Source: Sphagnum magellanicum (Eukaryota; Streptophyta; Sphagnopsida; Sphagnales; Sphagnaceae). Taken from it: a DNA stretch of 64,000 nucleotides. The notes beneath the pieces are model-generated. The model did no database searches and was not told the origin of the DNA. It was given only the letters and a program-made list of their open reading frames with translations. The DNA lies in assembly GCA_021904315.1 (NCBI GenBank), contig CM038915.1, positions 14,260,001 through 14,324,000 on the forward strand. The letters run 5' to 3'. Below, piece after piece: positions 1 to 12,059 of the stretch. The first letter of the stretch is position 1, and the number at the start of each line of letters is the position of its first letter. A program made the position numbers and the translations under genes.

Positions 1-69
1 TACTAGCTTCATTCGTATCATCAGATTTGAACAGTTCCTGCAGCTGTCGTAGTTTGTTACTTAACGACA

Positions 70-2012
70 ATGGCACTGCAGGAATTCTATAAGAAGAGAA
101 TTTGTAATTCGTTGGAATGGAGAGTACTAGTGATGTTTAAGTCTTTGGTTATTGGAAGCTTCTTCATCTTAGCTGTTTACGGGCAGGGCGGACAGACGTC
201 GTCGCCACCCAGCGCGGTCTTCATTTTTGGGGATTCCCTTGTGGACGTGGGGAACAACAACTACATCACGACTCTTGCGAGGGCCAATTTGCCGCCGAAT
301 GGCATCGACTTCCCTCAAGGCCCAACTGGCAGGTTTTGCAATGGTCGCACTGTTGCAGACCTTCTCGGTACGTAACAGAATCAGCAAACAATACAGATGT
401 TCTTCTTGCTCTATGACTTACTCTATGTCTAATTCGATTACTGTAGGAGATCTCGTAGCAAATATTGAGCTTCTGAATGGGAATCATGTTGTGGTCTCAT
501 GGAGTTGTTTGAAACTGCAGTTGAGAGTTTCGGACTCTCTTATCCTTTGCCTTATTTGGCTCCCAACAATAAGGGGTCGATCATTTTGAAAGGGGTGAAC
601 TTCGCATCGGCAGCCGCAGGGATTCTCGACTCAACCGGCTATGACTATGTAAGGCTAGATTCTCACAGTGCAGCTCTTATGCCAAGGCCCATGTCCTTGG
701 GGTGTACGGTTTTATTATAGAGTTCTAGAAGAGAATTCCAGAGATATTACAAAATAGATGTCTTAGTGTTTGTATAATATTCTATCAGACAGCATTCAAA
801 TTTGGTTTTGTGCAGATTGGCAGGATTCCCATGAACCAGCAGCTACAGTGGGCAGCGAATACGAAGTCCCAGATTGTCCAGTTAGTCGGAGAGGCTCAAG
901 CGGAGGCGATTTTTGCAAACGGTTTATTTTCTGTGACAATGGGAAGCAACGACTACATCAACAACTACTTGTTAAAGGGCAGTTCAACATCATCGAGCTA
1001 TGACCCTCAACAGTATCAAGACCTGCTGATCTCCACCTTCTCTCAACAACTAACCACCTTGTATAACTTAGGGGCAAGGAAGGTGGTGGTCACAGCTGTG
1101 GGACCTTTGGGCTGCATTCCGTCTCAGCTAGTCTTGCAATTCAGCCTGAATGGCGAATGCGTTCCGTTTATCAATGGCTATGTGCAAGGGTTCAATGCTG
1201 CACTAAAGTCTTTGCTGCAGCAGTTGACATCCACTCTGCCTGGTGCGACATTTGTTTATGCAAACTCCTATGACATGGTGCAATCCTTTATCAACAACCC
1301 TGCTAACTATGGTACGTGTGATCAACACATTCTCCACTCTATTGAGTCATGGAAGATGGTCACAAAACAAACCTCTGTACATGTAACTAGTAATCATCAG
1401 AAGCATAATATTTTGCTGCTAGCTGTTCAGATCAGCTGCAGATCATCAAACGTTTGAAATTCTTATTCCATTAATAGAGAGATCTAGATTGAAGAATTGT
1501 ATATTTGCTGATTTCTAGTGGATATTCTCATTGTAGAAACATATTGTAGATTTCTAGAGTATTGAATTTTCGAGTGGGTGTTCTTGGATTTTTCTACCAG
1601 TGGAATATTGTGATTTCTGGTGGGCATTCTTGGATTTTTTGTACTGGTGGAATATTGTGATTCCTAGTGGATTGAGTATTCTAGTGGGTACTCTTGAATT
1701 TTTCTAGTGGGATAATATTGCGATTTCCTGTGGCTATTATTACTGGGTTTTCTAATGGGTATTCTTCAATTGGATCTTGTCGTGGCTGCAGGTTTTACAA
1801 CCGCGAATGACGGATGCTGTGGACGAGGGCCATACAACGGACTTGTTCCATGCATTCCCGGGGCATCAGTCTGTCCAAATCGCCGACTCTATTTCTTTTG
1901 GGATGCGTTTCATCCCACAGAAGCTGCCAACATCATGTTGAGCAGTGCGTTCTTGTCGGGAGGAACTGATGTCATTGAGCCAGTCAACATCCAACAGCTT
2001 GTGGCAATGTAA
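70..2012 (+). CDS. GDSL-type esterase/lipase, secreted (4 exons)
   Basis: This gene encodes a plant GDSL/SGNH hydrolase, a family that cleaves ester bonds in lipids, cutin or cell-wall esters, usually outside the cell. My exon model is 133-367, 521-648, 816-1311 and 1792-2012, all GT-AG and in frame, giving 359 aa from the ATG at 133. An in-frame ATG at 70 would give 380 aa; I prefer 133 because a hydrophobic signal peptide follows it directly. Seen in the protein: block [15 protein letters not shown] with the nucleophile Ser at about residue 35, the block III Asn in [11 protein letters not shown], the GCIPSQ segment, the conserved NDGCCG segment, and block [11 protein letters not shown] with the catalytic Asp and His. 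The length is normal for the family. The last intron (1312-1791) contains degenerate internal repeats. The substrate cannot be told from sequence. Confidence 0.93.
1500..1770. repeat. Degenerate tandem repeat inside GDSL intron 3
   Basis: The intron carries about four imperfect copies of a unit of roughly 55 bases. Each has a TGGAATATTGTGATTTCT-like core followed by GTGGGCATTCTTGGATTTTT-like sequence. The copies differ by point changes and small indels. They lie wholly between the donor at 1312 and the acceptor ending at 1791. Confidence 0.6.
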
Positions 2013-5000
2013 TACATGTCATGCAGATCTGATCTGATCAACTGCTAGTTGCAACACAACTGGTGTTACTGATTACTTGATAACTCCTCAAACAGTTGCA
2101 GCAGCTAACTGGTGGTGCTAGTAGACAAACTGCTGTTATTGATAACCAGGAGTCAAAACAGTTGTGTTAGCAGCTGCTGCTGGTAGCTGCTGCTTCAAGG
2201 TGATTTGTTTGTGATACATTGCAGCAGCTGGCTGCAGTAATTCTTCCACAATTGTGATTGATTTGAGTGATGTGCAACAATCACAAATTCCAAATGAGTT
2301 TTGTCCTACAAATTTAAATTAAGCGGAGCGCGAGTCTATTAACATTCTATTCTTTGTATGTGTTGCATTCATTCAAGTGGTCTTTAGCCCTTGAAGACCA
2401 GTTTTTTTTATCAACGTTCTTTTTTCAATAACCATGATCTCTATTTTTCCACATTTTGGTGGGTGCAACTGCTGTAATTTTGTACCAGCCTTAATGAGGG
2501 TTTTTTTTTTTAGTTTTTTCAATTTTGTGATATCGAAAGTTTGGCAATTGCTTTGCAAAATATCAGCAAACATTAGTGAAATTTACAGCAGAGTAAACAT
2601 ATGTCCAAAAAATTCAGAATTTTTGGGTGACAATTTTGATTTGATGTATGAGAAAACCACTCCTTGCCTATTTGTTCATGTAGTTTTCCTTCTTTTTTTT
2701 TCTTTTTTTTGGTTTTGAAAAAGTTGCAAATGTTTTGGTCAAATTAACAACTCTAAAATTCATGTTTTCTTCCAAAAATATTTGCAACATATGCATTTTG
2801 TCCCAAAAAAAAGGGTTTTGAAATATCAATTAGATTGATGGTTAAATGTATATCTCTAATAACGCGACAATGCAACTAATTCATTTTATTAATTTATTCC
2901 ATTTCAATAGTTTAGGGTCACAATTGAATAGGAAATTTAGCAACTAGACTTTCCTTCCCTCTTGCAAACATTGTTAATCTAACACAACAAGTCTAGATTT
3001 GCTGGATGCATAAAACTCACTAGAACATATGGACATAAAGATGTAAGTAAAGATGAATGGCTCAAATATGTGCAATACCAGTCTCAAACTGCATTACCAC
3101 ATATACTAGTGAAGGAACTTATAGCTAGCAACAAAGTTTGTTTCCAATATGCAAAGCCCTTGTCAACACATTACACTACTCTACATAATTATAATTTGAA
3201 TTTGATAACCTTGCATTTTGACATGATTCTTCTAAACGAACAATCAATGCAACCCAAGACATCAATCCCACAAGTTTTCCAAAAGATGATCAAATATTCG
3301 AGAACCTAGTGAAACAATATGTGTTTCAATCTTTTAAAATAAGTGGTCTTTTATTCAACAATTTTTTTGAAATAAAATAAAATGCAAATAAAATTTAACC
3401 CTAAATATTAAAAAATCAATTGCTAATCTCTTAATTGTGCCCTAGAATTGTTGGCCTGTTGAGGCATAAAAGTTGAGTTCATGATACTAACATAATCAAC
3501 AAAATTGCATTACACGATGATGGCATTTTCTTTACTATTCATAATTGTGTCATCTCACAAGAATTTCTTATCAAGAAACAACATGAGGTAGAGTGTTACT
3601 AAGCTTTAATGTATATAACTCCAAAAATTACAATATAAATAATTGAAACAAGAAAATAAAGAAGTTTGAATTGAGCTTCAATGCTTCAAATTATAACACA
3701 TACTTACATATACACCAACCAAAAAAAACCTAGAAATCAAAAGGCTATCACAATTTCTCAAACCACATATATTTATTAAAATTATATCTTGAAAAATTAT
3801 TTAAATTTACTTTGTATGAATTCTAAACAAACAATGATTGAATGTATGTCATGATATGTCAGGTCAACTTCAATTGCAACCAAATTTGTGGGTTGATTTG
3901 TCAAGTGGTAATAGAATTTTTGGAGAAAACCAAATATATGTGATTTGATAAAAGCTAAAAGATGTGAAGGGATGTGAATAGCTAGGTGAATGGTGGGTCT
4001 AATTTGGCTAATAGAAGCCACTTTGACTGAGAATTCAGTCCTTGAAACCAAAATATTATATGCAAGATATATTTAAGTTTTTAATTTATAAATTATTTTT
4101 AAAAAAATTAAATTCATATGACTTTTTTTTTATAAATTCATTATGCTATAATGTGAAGGTGTATTTACCAAAAAAATCATAAAAATGTCATTTTTACATA
4201 ATTTGAAATCTTTTTTTAAATATTAAGCAATGAAAAATATTAATTATCTATATATTTGAGTGGTTTTTAATATTAAATATTTGTTGGATTTATTTCAAAT
4301 TTTGCCAAATGTTCTCACAATACATTAGGATTGTTGTAGTAGTTCATTCAAAACTTTGAACATAAACTTAAATAATCATTTATCACAATAAAAATCAAAT
4401 AGTGATTACATCTTAAAGTGACTCATATTAACCAAATTTGACCCTAGCATAAATAAATAGACATTAATAATTTTTGTTATATAGTTTTTAATTTGCAAAA
4501 TTGTTGTAAAAAGGCAAGATGCTAATAAGAACATACCTACATTTCTTTAATGTTTTTTAGGGTCAAATAAAAAAAAGGAGCCTTTCAATACTGGAAAATT
4601 TTAATGTTTTTAATAATGTGAATGATCTTGGAATGAATTTGGTAGCTTGGAATAAATAAGCATAGCTTTTAAAAGACCTTAAAGAATGTAGGGTATACAC
4701 TTTTTAAAACCAAAACAATTTTAAAAGTCTAAAACTTGTAGTTAAAAATACAAGAATGCATAAAATTGTCCAATACCTTTTTGCCCAAAATATATGTTAA
4801 ACCTCTTTTTTAATAATTACATTTTTATACATGGTTCAAATAAGTAGCCAAAAAATATATAAAAATGGATTTTGTTTCCTTTCATATTGTATTAGTGGTT
4901 AATTGGCTTATGGATGATTGCCACCTTGGCTACATCACAATTCCAGGGGGGAGGAAAATCTTTTTAGTCAACTTTGTGAAATTTTATCTCAAAAAGGACC

Positions 5001-6420
5001 ACAACCAGAAATAAAACATAATAAATTGCATAATTGTATGCAAAATCATATCATAGTCTTAGGCATTCCCAAACCATTAGACATCAAGTATATTGTAGTA
5101 CTTGAACAATTTTGGCAACTAATTGCTGAATAATTAATTAAATCTTAACTTCAACACTTGGTTATTTTAATTCTGAAATTTTTGACAAATAATGGATATA
5201 TAAAATAATAAACAATCTTCCTTCAATGTTGTGAAATAGTTTAATGTGTGTAGACTGTCTCAATTTTAAATCTCAACATTTGAAAGTCTGTAGTTCAAAC
5301 TTGATAAGTTGAACTTTGATTTTATTAACATTTTGGCACAAATAGTAATAATTTTTCAAAAAATTCAGCAAAATGAAAAATAATTTAATTTATTTTGAAT
5401 CTGTTCAAGTACTACAATATTTATATCAGTTTCATAAGGAATTATTTTTCATAGTTGGAATTCCTCCTCCAAAGTAGTAGGCACAACCTCAACAAGCTTT
5501 CAGCTAATAGTCTATTTGAACAAATACAACATTTATAATTGATTTTCAAAAGGTTAGGTTGAATTTTTTTTGTGTGATATTAGGTAATATACACCTAAAC
5601 ACAAATGGGTATAAATAGGATATCAAAGTTATATAAGACCAAATAAGTTTTAACCAATGTTTTGTTAGGTATTTTGTTTTCAGTGTTAAAACCAAGGGTA
5701 CAAGGTCAAGTTTTTGTGACTCAGACCCAATTTCACATCTTTTTGTTGAAACTAACACAAAAATCAAACAATGGAACTAGTATTTTTCTAATTTTGAACT
5801 TGAAGGCAAAATCATGAAAAAAAACATTCTTGAAGAAAAGGACAAGTTTTTTAAATAGGCGAGTTGATTTTTTTAAAATGTCAACAAGTAAAATAAATTC
5901 CACTTAAAGTTGAATATTGATTTCTATTAATTGTTGAACTTCATACTTATATAAACATTAATATTAATTTGATATAAAATTGTTTATCTATATAATATTT
6001 AGCATTAAAAAATTTGTAATGTTACTTGGAACTAGACTTGGTTTTGGAACGAGCACAAAGGTTTTTGAATTTGAAAAAATGTGCCAAAACCACATTTACA
6101 AGGTTTTAAAATGACAAAAATTAGGCTCAAACCTACACATAAAAAACTTCCCATTTTTCAAAATATCAAAATCAAAACTTTTGACAAAACAAAAATATTT
6201 ACACAACATTGAACAACATTGTTGGAATTATTGTTTTGAAAAATGAAGCACACATACAGAGAGGTTTCCCACCTTTTTCCTCACCACACTTAGTAATGTG
6301 TTGATATTTTTATCACCAAAGATGGCCTTTTGAATTATAATAAACATCATCATAATTGATTCAACTCACTCAAATACATACAATGTGCATCGCGCATAAC
6401 AATGCATTAAAGCAACAGTG
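2013..6420. other. AT-rich intergenic DNA, no gene seen
   Basis: The first 300 bases are probably the 3' UTR and downstream flank of the GDSL gene and contain CAGCAGCT/AACTG-rich sequence. The rest is strongly AT-rich. The few ORFs of 60-95 codons (for example 3070-3309 and 4918-5133) have no recognisable domain, no splice partners and AT-driven composition. I see no transposase or reverse transcriptase motif. Confidence 0.6.
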
Positions 6421-6427
6421 GTGTCTG

Positions 6428-6592
6428 TCTGTCTAGGCAGTGCCTGGAAAATTCTTAAAGCTTCCTCAAATGTAACTTCCTCATATGTAATTGACTCCAG
6501 AGAATGTCTATGTGTGTGGGCAATGCTTGGAAAATTCTTGGAGCTTCCCCATATGTAACTTCCTCAAGATGTAACTAACTCCAAAGAAAAAA
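6428..6592. repeat. Imperfect tandem duplication, ~80-bp unit
   Basis: Two adjacent units each contain GGCAGTGCCTGGAAAATTCTT-like sequence, then AGCTTCC, ATATGTAACTTCCTCA and AACTCCA blocks in the same order. The copies differ at several bases and small indels. Confidence 0.6.
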
Positions 6593-6639
6593 GAAATCAG
6601 GGGCAGTCTGATTTTGTGAGCTAGAATCTTTTTTTTTTT

Positions 6640-6990
6640 TTTTTTTTTTGTATTGACCAAGACTACTTTTTTTTCTTTTAGCTACTATCCGTCCTGATTA
6701 AGGGGACAGATGAAATGTCCGTCCGACTTGATGATGGGACAAATTTAGGGTAGACCAGAAAAAAAATATTTAGGCCTTAGACAACCCAGAATCAATTTTT
6801 ATTTTTTTTTGTATTGACCAAGACTACCTTTTTTTTTTTTTAGTTATTGTCCGTCCCAATTAAGGGGATGGATGAAATGTCTGTTCGACTTGATGACAAG
6901 ACGGATTTTGGGGAAGCTTTTTTTCTTTTAACTACTGTCCGTCTCGATTAAGGGGGTGGATGAAATGTCCGTCCGGCTGGATGATCACAA
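6640..6990. repeat. Three-copy repeat with CCGTCC/GATGAAATGTCCGTCC core
   Basis: Three diverged copies begin near 6651, 6811 and 6917. Each has a poly-T/C tract, then a TAGCTACTATCCGTC-like block, ATTAAGGGG, GATGAAATGTCCGTCC and CTTGATGA. The first two also share TATTGACCAAGACTAC at their start. The TCCGTCC motif also occurs near the 5' end of the Helitron-like element at 61738-62175. Confidence 0.65.
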
Positions 6991-7084
6991 AATAATAATA
7001 AAAATATAAAACACATAAAAATTAAAAAATTAAAAAATTAAAACGCGAACCAAGTTTAAAGAAACTGAGGGACTTCACAGTGGC

Positions 7085-7107
7085 TGAAGGTCATGGGCAC
7101 CCACTAG
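7085..7107 (+). mobile_element. Possible Helitron 3' terminus (CTAG before T)
   Basis: The string GGTCATGGGCACCCACTAG ends at 7107 and is followed by T, as expected for a Helitron 3' end inserted between A and T. The GC-rich block just before CTAG resembles the ends at 21161 and 34605, but the hairpin is weak. No secure 5' end was found; the poly-T tract near 6627 is one candidate. Confidence 0.3.
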
Positions 7108-7772
7108 TAACAATGCATGCAATAGCAACACATACAACGATATTTATCACTTTAAAAAAAATACAATCGTATCAAGAGCACACATCAAGAAACTATTTCA
7201 TTCCCGTTACCATAAAAAGTTATGGTTGTCTTCATTTTCATTTCAACTCTTTTTGAAAGTCTTTGTGTTCATACCATTATAACATGTTATTAACAATTCT
7301 CTTTAATTCCCACAATGTTTATTTCTTATTATTAATAAAATGTGTCCATAGCCTTCCAATGTGCATAAACCATTGTGATTTTTCAACGTGTTGTCATGCA
7401 TAGAAAGCATTCTTCATCTTTATCACACATCACAATCAATGCACCTCCATCGTTAGCTGATTTGTGAGAGATGACACCTTTTTAATTTTCAATGTTTTAC
7501 TTTATGAATGTATTAATGATGTCCTAATTGTTATGGGACTTGTGTTCCATGTGTTTGAGTTCTCATCCCTACCTTTTTATATACAAGGGTTTTTCCTTTA
7601 ACAAGTCTATGCACTGTTTTTTTTTTTGCCTCACTTTGGCGATTGAAAACTTCCAAAATCACTGCATTTTCGATTTTTTAAGTTTTTAATTTTTCTTTTT
7701 CGTGTAATATCGCCAATTTTTAAAAAAGGCTGGATTGAGGTCAATATATTATATATTGATATTAAAAATAAG

Positions 7773-7820
7773 GGCGACGGGGGGGGGGGGGGGGTGGCAG
7801 GGCGGGGGAGGAGAGAGAAA
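7773..7820 (+). repeat. Long G-run upstream of the YIPF gene
   Basis: A G homopolymer of about 18 bases is followed by GGCAGGGCGGGGGAGG. It lies about 110 bases before the first ATG of the transcript region (7926) and next to a TTAA-rich tract at 7840-7862. The composition would allow a G-quadruplex on the coding strand. Confidence 0.6.
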
Positions 7821-7925
7821 TTACATGGAACGTTGGGAATTAATTAATTAATTAATTAAATAAAAGCCAAAAATCACAGACAACAAGAAGAAGAAGAAGA
7901 AGGCGCTTCCACGCAAACCCTAGCG

Positions 7926-7982
7926 ATGGAGGAACAGCTTCCACCATCGCGCTCCAGTAGCGAGATTCTTGCTTCTTGTTGA
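7926..7982 (+). CDS. Upstream ORF (18 codons) in the YIPF leader
   Basis: The ORF begins in a strong context (GCGATGG) and reads MEEQLPPSRSSSEILASC before a TGA stop. It lies 104 bases upstream of the main start at 8087. If the transcript starts before 7926, ribosomes should meet this ATG first, so the ORF could reduce translation of the main protein. The transcription start is not visible in the sequence, so this is inference. Confidence 0.4.
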   Translation: MEEQLPPSRSSSEILASC

Positions 7983-8086
7983 TCCTTTGCTCGCGCCTGG
8001 CACATTTTTAAATAAATCTTCATTTGGGACGGGCCAGCTTCTTCTCCTGGTGGACTTTCGATTTTGTATAAGAAGATTTTGTGAAG

Positions 8087-11000
8087 ATGTCGGGGAACTA
8101 CAGCAGCCTCGGATCTGAATCTGTAGTAGGATCCGTTCCGGTGTGTGTGGAACATCATTCCTTCTCATCCTTCTTCTTCATAATCGCGTTCTTCTTTGCT
8201 TTCCATTAGCATTGAAATGCTTTTTTTTTTTCTTTGATCATGGTCTATTTCCGTGGCTTCCTCTGTGGTGGCCAGATTCTTGGATTTTTGGCTTTCAGAG
8301 ATCCAATTTTGTTTGCTGCGCTTTATTATTCTCGCATTGTTTTCGCTGGTTTTGGTCTTACACGTTCCTTTTTCCGCTATGTTTTGTTCTGATTGAAGAA
8401 GAGGCCAGGAGGGATGCTGCACTTACTACTCTTGCTGTGTGCATGCAGGTTGCAGCAGCTGCAGAGCATGTCCTTCCATTTCAAGGTTCATTCACCACAC
8501 CACCGGTTATCTGCCTCCTATTTCTTCTCAACTTTCTCTTCTTGTTCCACACAATTTTTTTCTATCAACTTATTGTTTGCAGATCTTTTCAGTTTCCAGC
8601 TGCAGAAATCTCTTGGAACAGTCAAACAACCTAGTAGAAAACAGATTGAATTGAACCCTAAATTTTCACAAAACCGTAGGGCTCCTCACTCAATATTGGG
8701 AGGGCTTTCTTTCTGGCAGCAACGTTATTATGTCACAGCTTTGAAGATGCCTACTAGTTGAAGCTTATGATTCACCAACACACTCTCTATGATATTGAAC
8801 TTGATATGAAAGACAGTTGGAAACAGATGTTGCATTCTGGTTTAAATCTCTTGTAAGAGAGGACTGGATGAACACAACAAGCACTTCTGCCTTAAAGATA
8901 TTTTGTCCCCACATACTTACACAATGCTGATACCATTGCCAAATCTCTGGAGTAGTTTCCTTCACTTCTTCTTTTCTCATTCACTGATGCGGACTTATTA
9001 TTCGATGAATCCTTGTACTCTATGCCCTATGTGCTTTTCCTGGAGATTCTGGAGTTTCCATGTTGATGAAGCCTATTTCTTGTGGACTTAAAAAATTTCA
9101 AGTTGCCCAATGTCTGGTTGTTGACATTCACTGCTTTTGGTTTCAGAATAGAAGGTATTATTCTGGAGGAAATCAGTTGACAAATACAGTCATGAGTTCT
9201 CGTAGAGAAATTAACCTTGCTCAGTTCTCTTTAAATTGACATGGACTCTTCTAGAATGGTTTTGAAAATCTCAATCCTACAATCAGCTGCACCAGATGTG
9301 TGATGCTCTGTGAGTTCACAATGTTTTGTCTTGTTGTCCTTACCATTTTGAAATTACTTCCAACACATCTTTCATCCTTTTGTCTGTTGTCATTCAGATT
9401 CCAATCTTCAAACATTCCCACCCAGTGACAACCGAGGCAAGGTTGCTGGCTCTTTCCAGCCTCCTCGTGATGCTGATGGTATGCAGCCCTCTACCATTGG
9501 TGGTTATTCATCCCTTTCAAGTGCGTGTACTGTTGACACACAATGTGCTTTGATTTGAGAGGTGACAGGTTTTTGTCTTATGGTTGTCAGTATCTCACAT
9601 CACTCCAAGAGGTAAAGAAACCCATGGCAGGATAGAGGAAAGAATCAGTTGTTTGATGTTCTTCCATCTGCATGATATTTTATCTTGTCAATACCACTCT
9701 TTAGTATGCCACCTCAAAGACCAGTATCAGGAAAGGAAGGGGAGGAAATCTCTCTTCTTTCACACTGTTTATGGAGCACTCTGGGCTTCTTGCGGTCATC
9801 CTTTGTCCTATTGTTCCATGACTCTTTAAACTTTAAGTCCCCTTTAGACCTGTCCTTGTTTTCTTATCTGTTCTTTTTCTTGGGAGCTTTTCATTTGGAT
9901 TGCCAAATTGTGGGGTGTAGACACATTCTCACAGCCAGGACAGGGAAGTCATGGAGGGGGACCTGATGCTCCTCAAGGATGGCAGGGCTACTTCAGTGTG
10001 GTAGCTTATCGGCCGTACTTCAACGTGGACACAGTGGATGTGTTGGAACGTATTAAGGATTCCCTCTTCCCTTACCAGAGTGATTTTGTTGAGAAGACTA
10101 GCCACAACCCTGACATGTAAGCCTTCAAATCTTCTGCTTGTTCTCCCTTGTAGCATGATACCTGTGAAGCTATGTTCATTTTGGAGATGACCCTTGTGTT
10201 GAAGGAACAGAGAGTTGGGAATGTAAACATTTGGAGTCATATGCATCAGCATTTTGTGATGAAATACCATGACAGAGTCAGAAGGTGGACTGAAGCTACT
10301 GGAACTTCTTGTCAGGTATGGGCCATTCTGGATCTGCTCCACCCTGGTGTTTGTGACAGCAGCTTTGGGCAACTTTGCAGCATACTTAGCTCATAAGACC
10401 AGTGCAGGAGGTGGTGAGGCCTGGCACTATGACATTAACAAGGTTACATATGCAGCTATAATGTTCTATGGCTATGTTGGAGTGATACCATTGGGCCTCT
10501 ACTTTCTTCTCAAGTACTTGGGCGTTACATCTGGACTCATCCAGCTTTGGTGTTTGTATGGCTACTCTCTCTTTGTCTTCATCCCAGCTTCGGTAAACCA
10601 CCTTCCTCCTGAATCTTTTAATTTACACATGTTATTGCTTTCTTTATGCATTTTGCCTCTCTATGTTGATTGTTGATGCAATCAACTGTTGATGCATATG
10701 AAGTACTCAAGTATAGGCTAGTAACAACTGGATAAAAGAACATGTTGCTCAGGAAATGGCAAATTGTTATCTGATTGGGTGTCATATGGACCTGGTTGAA
10801 TCTGACCTGCAGAATTAGTGTTCATTGTCATTCATTCGACAATTGGTGACTTGTACATATGACACCATTTCATCATTGTTGTTTCTTAATTTATAGTAGC
10901 ACTTCTGTAGCCACATTCAAAATTTGGGTAGTCCCTTCTTGAGCTGCAACCTTTCCATTTTGTTAATATGTTCTTTTTGCTACCAGTTTTTGTCTGTAGT

Positions 11001-11217
11001 GCCATGGGATATAATGAGGTGGGTCGTGGTGGGAGTTGCGACATTGATGTCAGCAGCTTTCTTGGGGCTCAACATCCGGAGCCACATCAAGACTGCCAGT
11101 GACCGCTGGTTCATAATTGTAGTGAGCTCTATTGCCCTGCAACTAGGCTTGGGTTTGGTGCTCAAGCTGTATTTCTTCACTTTCTTCTACCATGATACCC
11201 TTAAATTCAATCGATAA
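8087..11217 (+). CDS. YIPF1/2-like Yip1-domain membrane protein (6 exons)
   Basis: Yip1/YIPF proteins are multi-span proteins of the ER, Golgi and trans-Golgi network that work with Rab GTPases in vesicle transport. My exon model is 8087-8140, 8449-8485, 9398-9478, 9921-10116, 10316-10592 and 10987-11217, all GT-AG and in frame, giving 291 aa. The N-terminal half is cytosolic and polar: it has a LQTFPPSDN block, a Gly/Pro-rich stretch and the conserved YFNVDTVDVLERI segment before the membrane domain. About five hydrophobic segments follow, near residues 124-147, 168-191, 198-220, 226-245 and 256-280, with the conserved GYSLFVFIPAS core split by the last intron. The order and length match plant integral-membrane Yip1 proteins of the YIPF1/2 branch. 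The assignment to family is firm; the exact orthologue is not. Confidence 0.92.
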
Positions 11218-12059
11218 ATTGCTCTATTCTGTGTACACCAGTATCATAGAGTTAGTTCTCTCATCTTCACTCTAGACTCAATTGTCACAACTATGGTCGT
11301 GGTTAATAAAGTGTGTACTGTATCTATGGACTAGTAGCTCTCATCCACAACACAATTTATGATTGTGCAATCTCTGGCCGTTTCTTCATTTTATCACTAA
11401 GACATGGTCCTCACAGGTCCGAACAGAGTTCGGCTCTTTAGCACTCCTTCCATTTATGTGCATCTACTTATCTAGCAGCCATGTATTGTCCTGCCCATCT
11501 ACCTACCCAATCTATTTACAGGATAGATTGCAAAGGTGAAACCTGATGCCAACTCAGTTGGGGTTCATCAACAATTGAGTGAGAAGTCATAACAGGCTAC
11601 CAATGGATAGTGTGCTGGTCACTATTAGGTTACTCTGGCCATTAGTATAGAGGTAGAAATAGTTCAATTGCACATTGGTGCATGATACAGGTCCAATGAA
11701 GGTGCTAGTTTGCCCTCTCTGGACACAGTAATATTTTTTGTGCAAGTGGGCTATTTGGCACCCACATGGTGGGCTTGAATAGCTCTTCCAAAGACTAACA
11801 ATTAGACCCCTCACACAGATGTATGAATTTTCACCACAAATACTGGTCAATATGATCCATTCTTGTAATCTCATCCATTCTCAGTTTCAAATGTGATCAA
11901 ATGTATCTGTGTGAATGTGAAATTGAATCAATGGATGATGAAAGATACCAAATATGCGATCAAATTTTGTCTATGAACAACTTCTGTTCATCATCAAGTT
12001 TCTTTCTAATATCTAGTTTCATTTATATGGGCAATTGCACGCAGGGTAGATTCCATCTA
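11218..12059. other. 3' flank of YIPF gene and intergenic DNA
   Basis: The first part probably contains the 3' UTR, including an AATAAA-like AATAAAG near 11305. No coding exon or RNA gene was recognised. The following pseudogene may begin anywhere after about 12020. Confidence 0.5.

Noticed and set aside
5230..5340. Possible second tRNA-like SINE (TAGTTTAATGTGTGT ... TAGTTCAAACTTG)
   Set aside because: The A-box match is poor and the spacing is too long, so it is weaker than chance would require.
2400..6300. A decayed retrotransposon in the first large gap
   Set aside because: I searched translated fragments for reverse transcriptase, integrase and protease motifs and saw none.
8143..8634. 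163-codon plus-strand ORF
   Set aside because: It lies across intron 1, exon 2 and intron 2 of the YIPF gene in another frame and is Phe/Leu/Ser-rich with no domain.
9929..10372. 147-codon minus-strand ORF
   Set aside because: It is antisense to YIPF exons 4 and 5, which have clear family identity on the plus strand.
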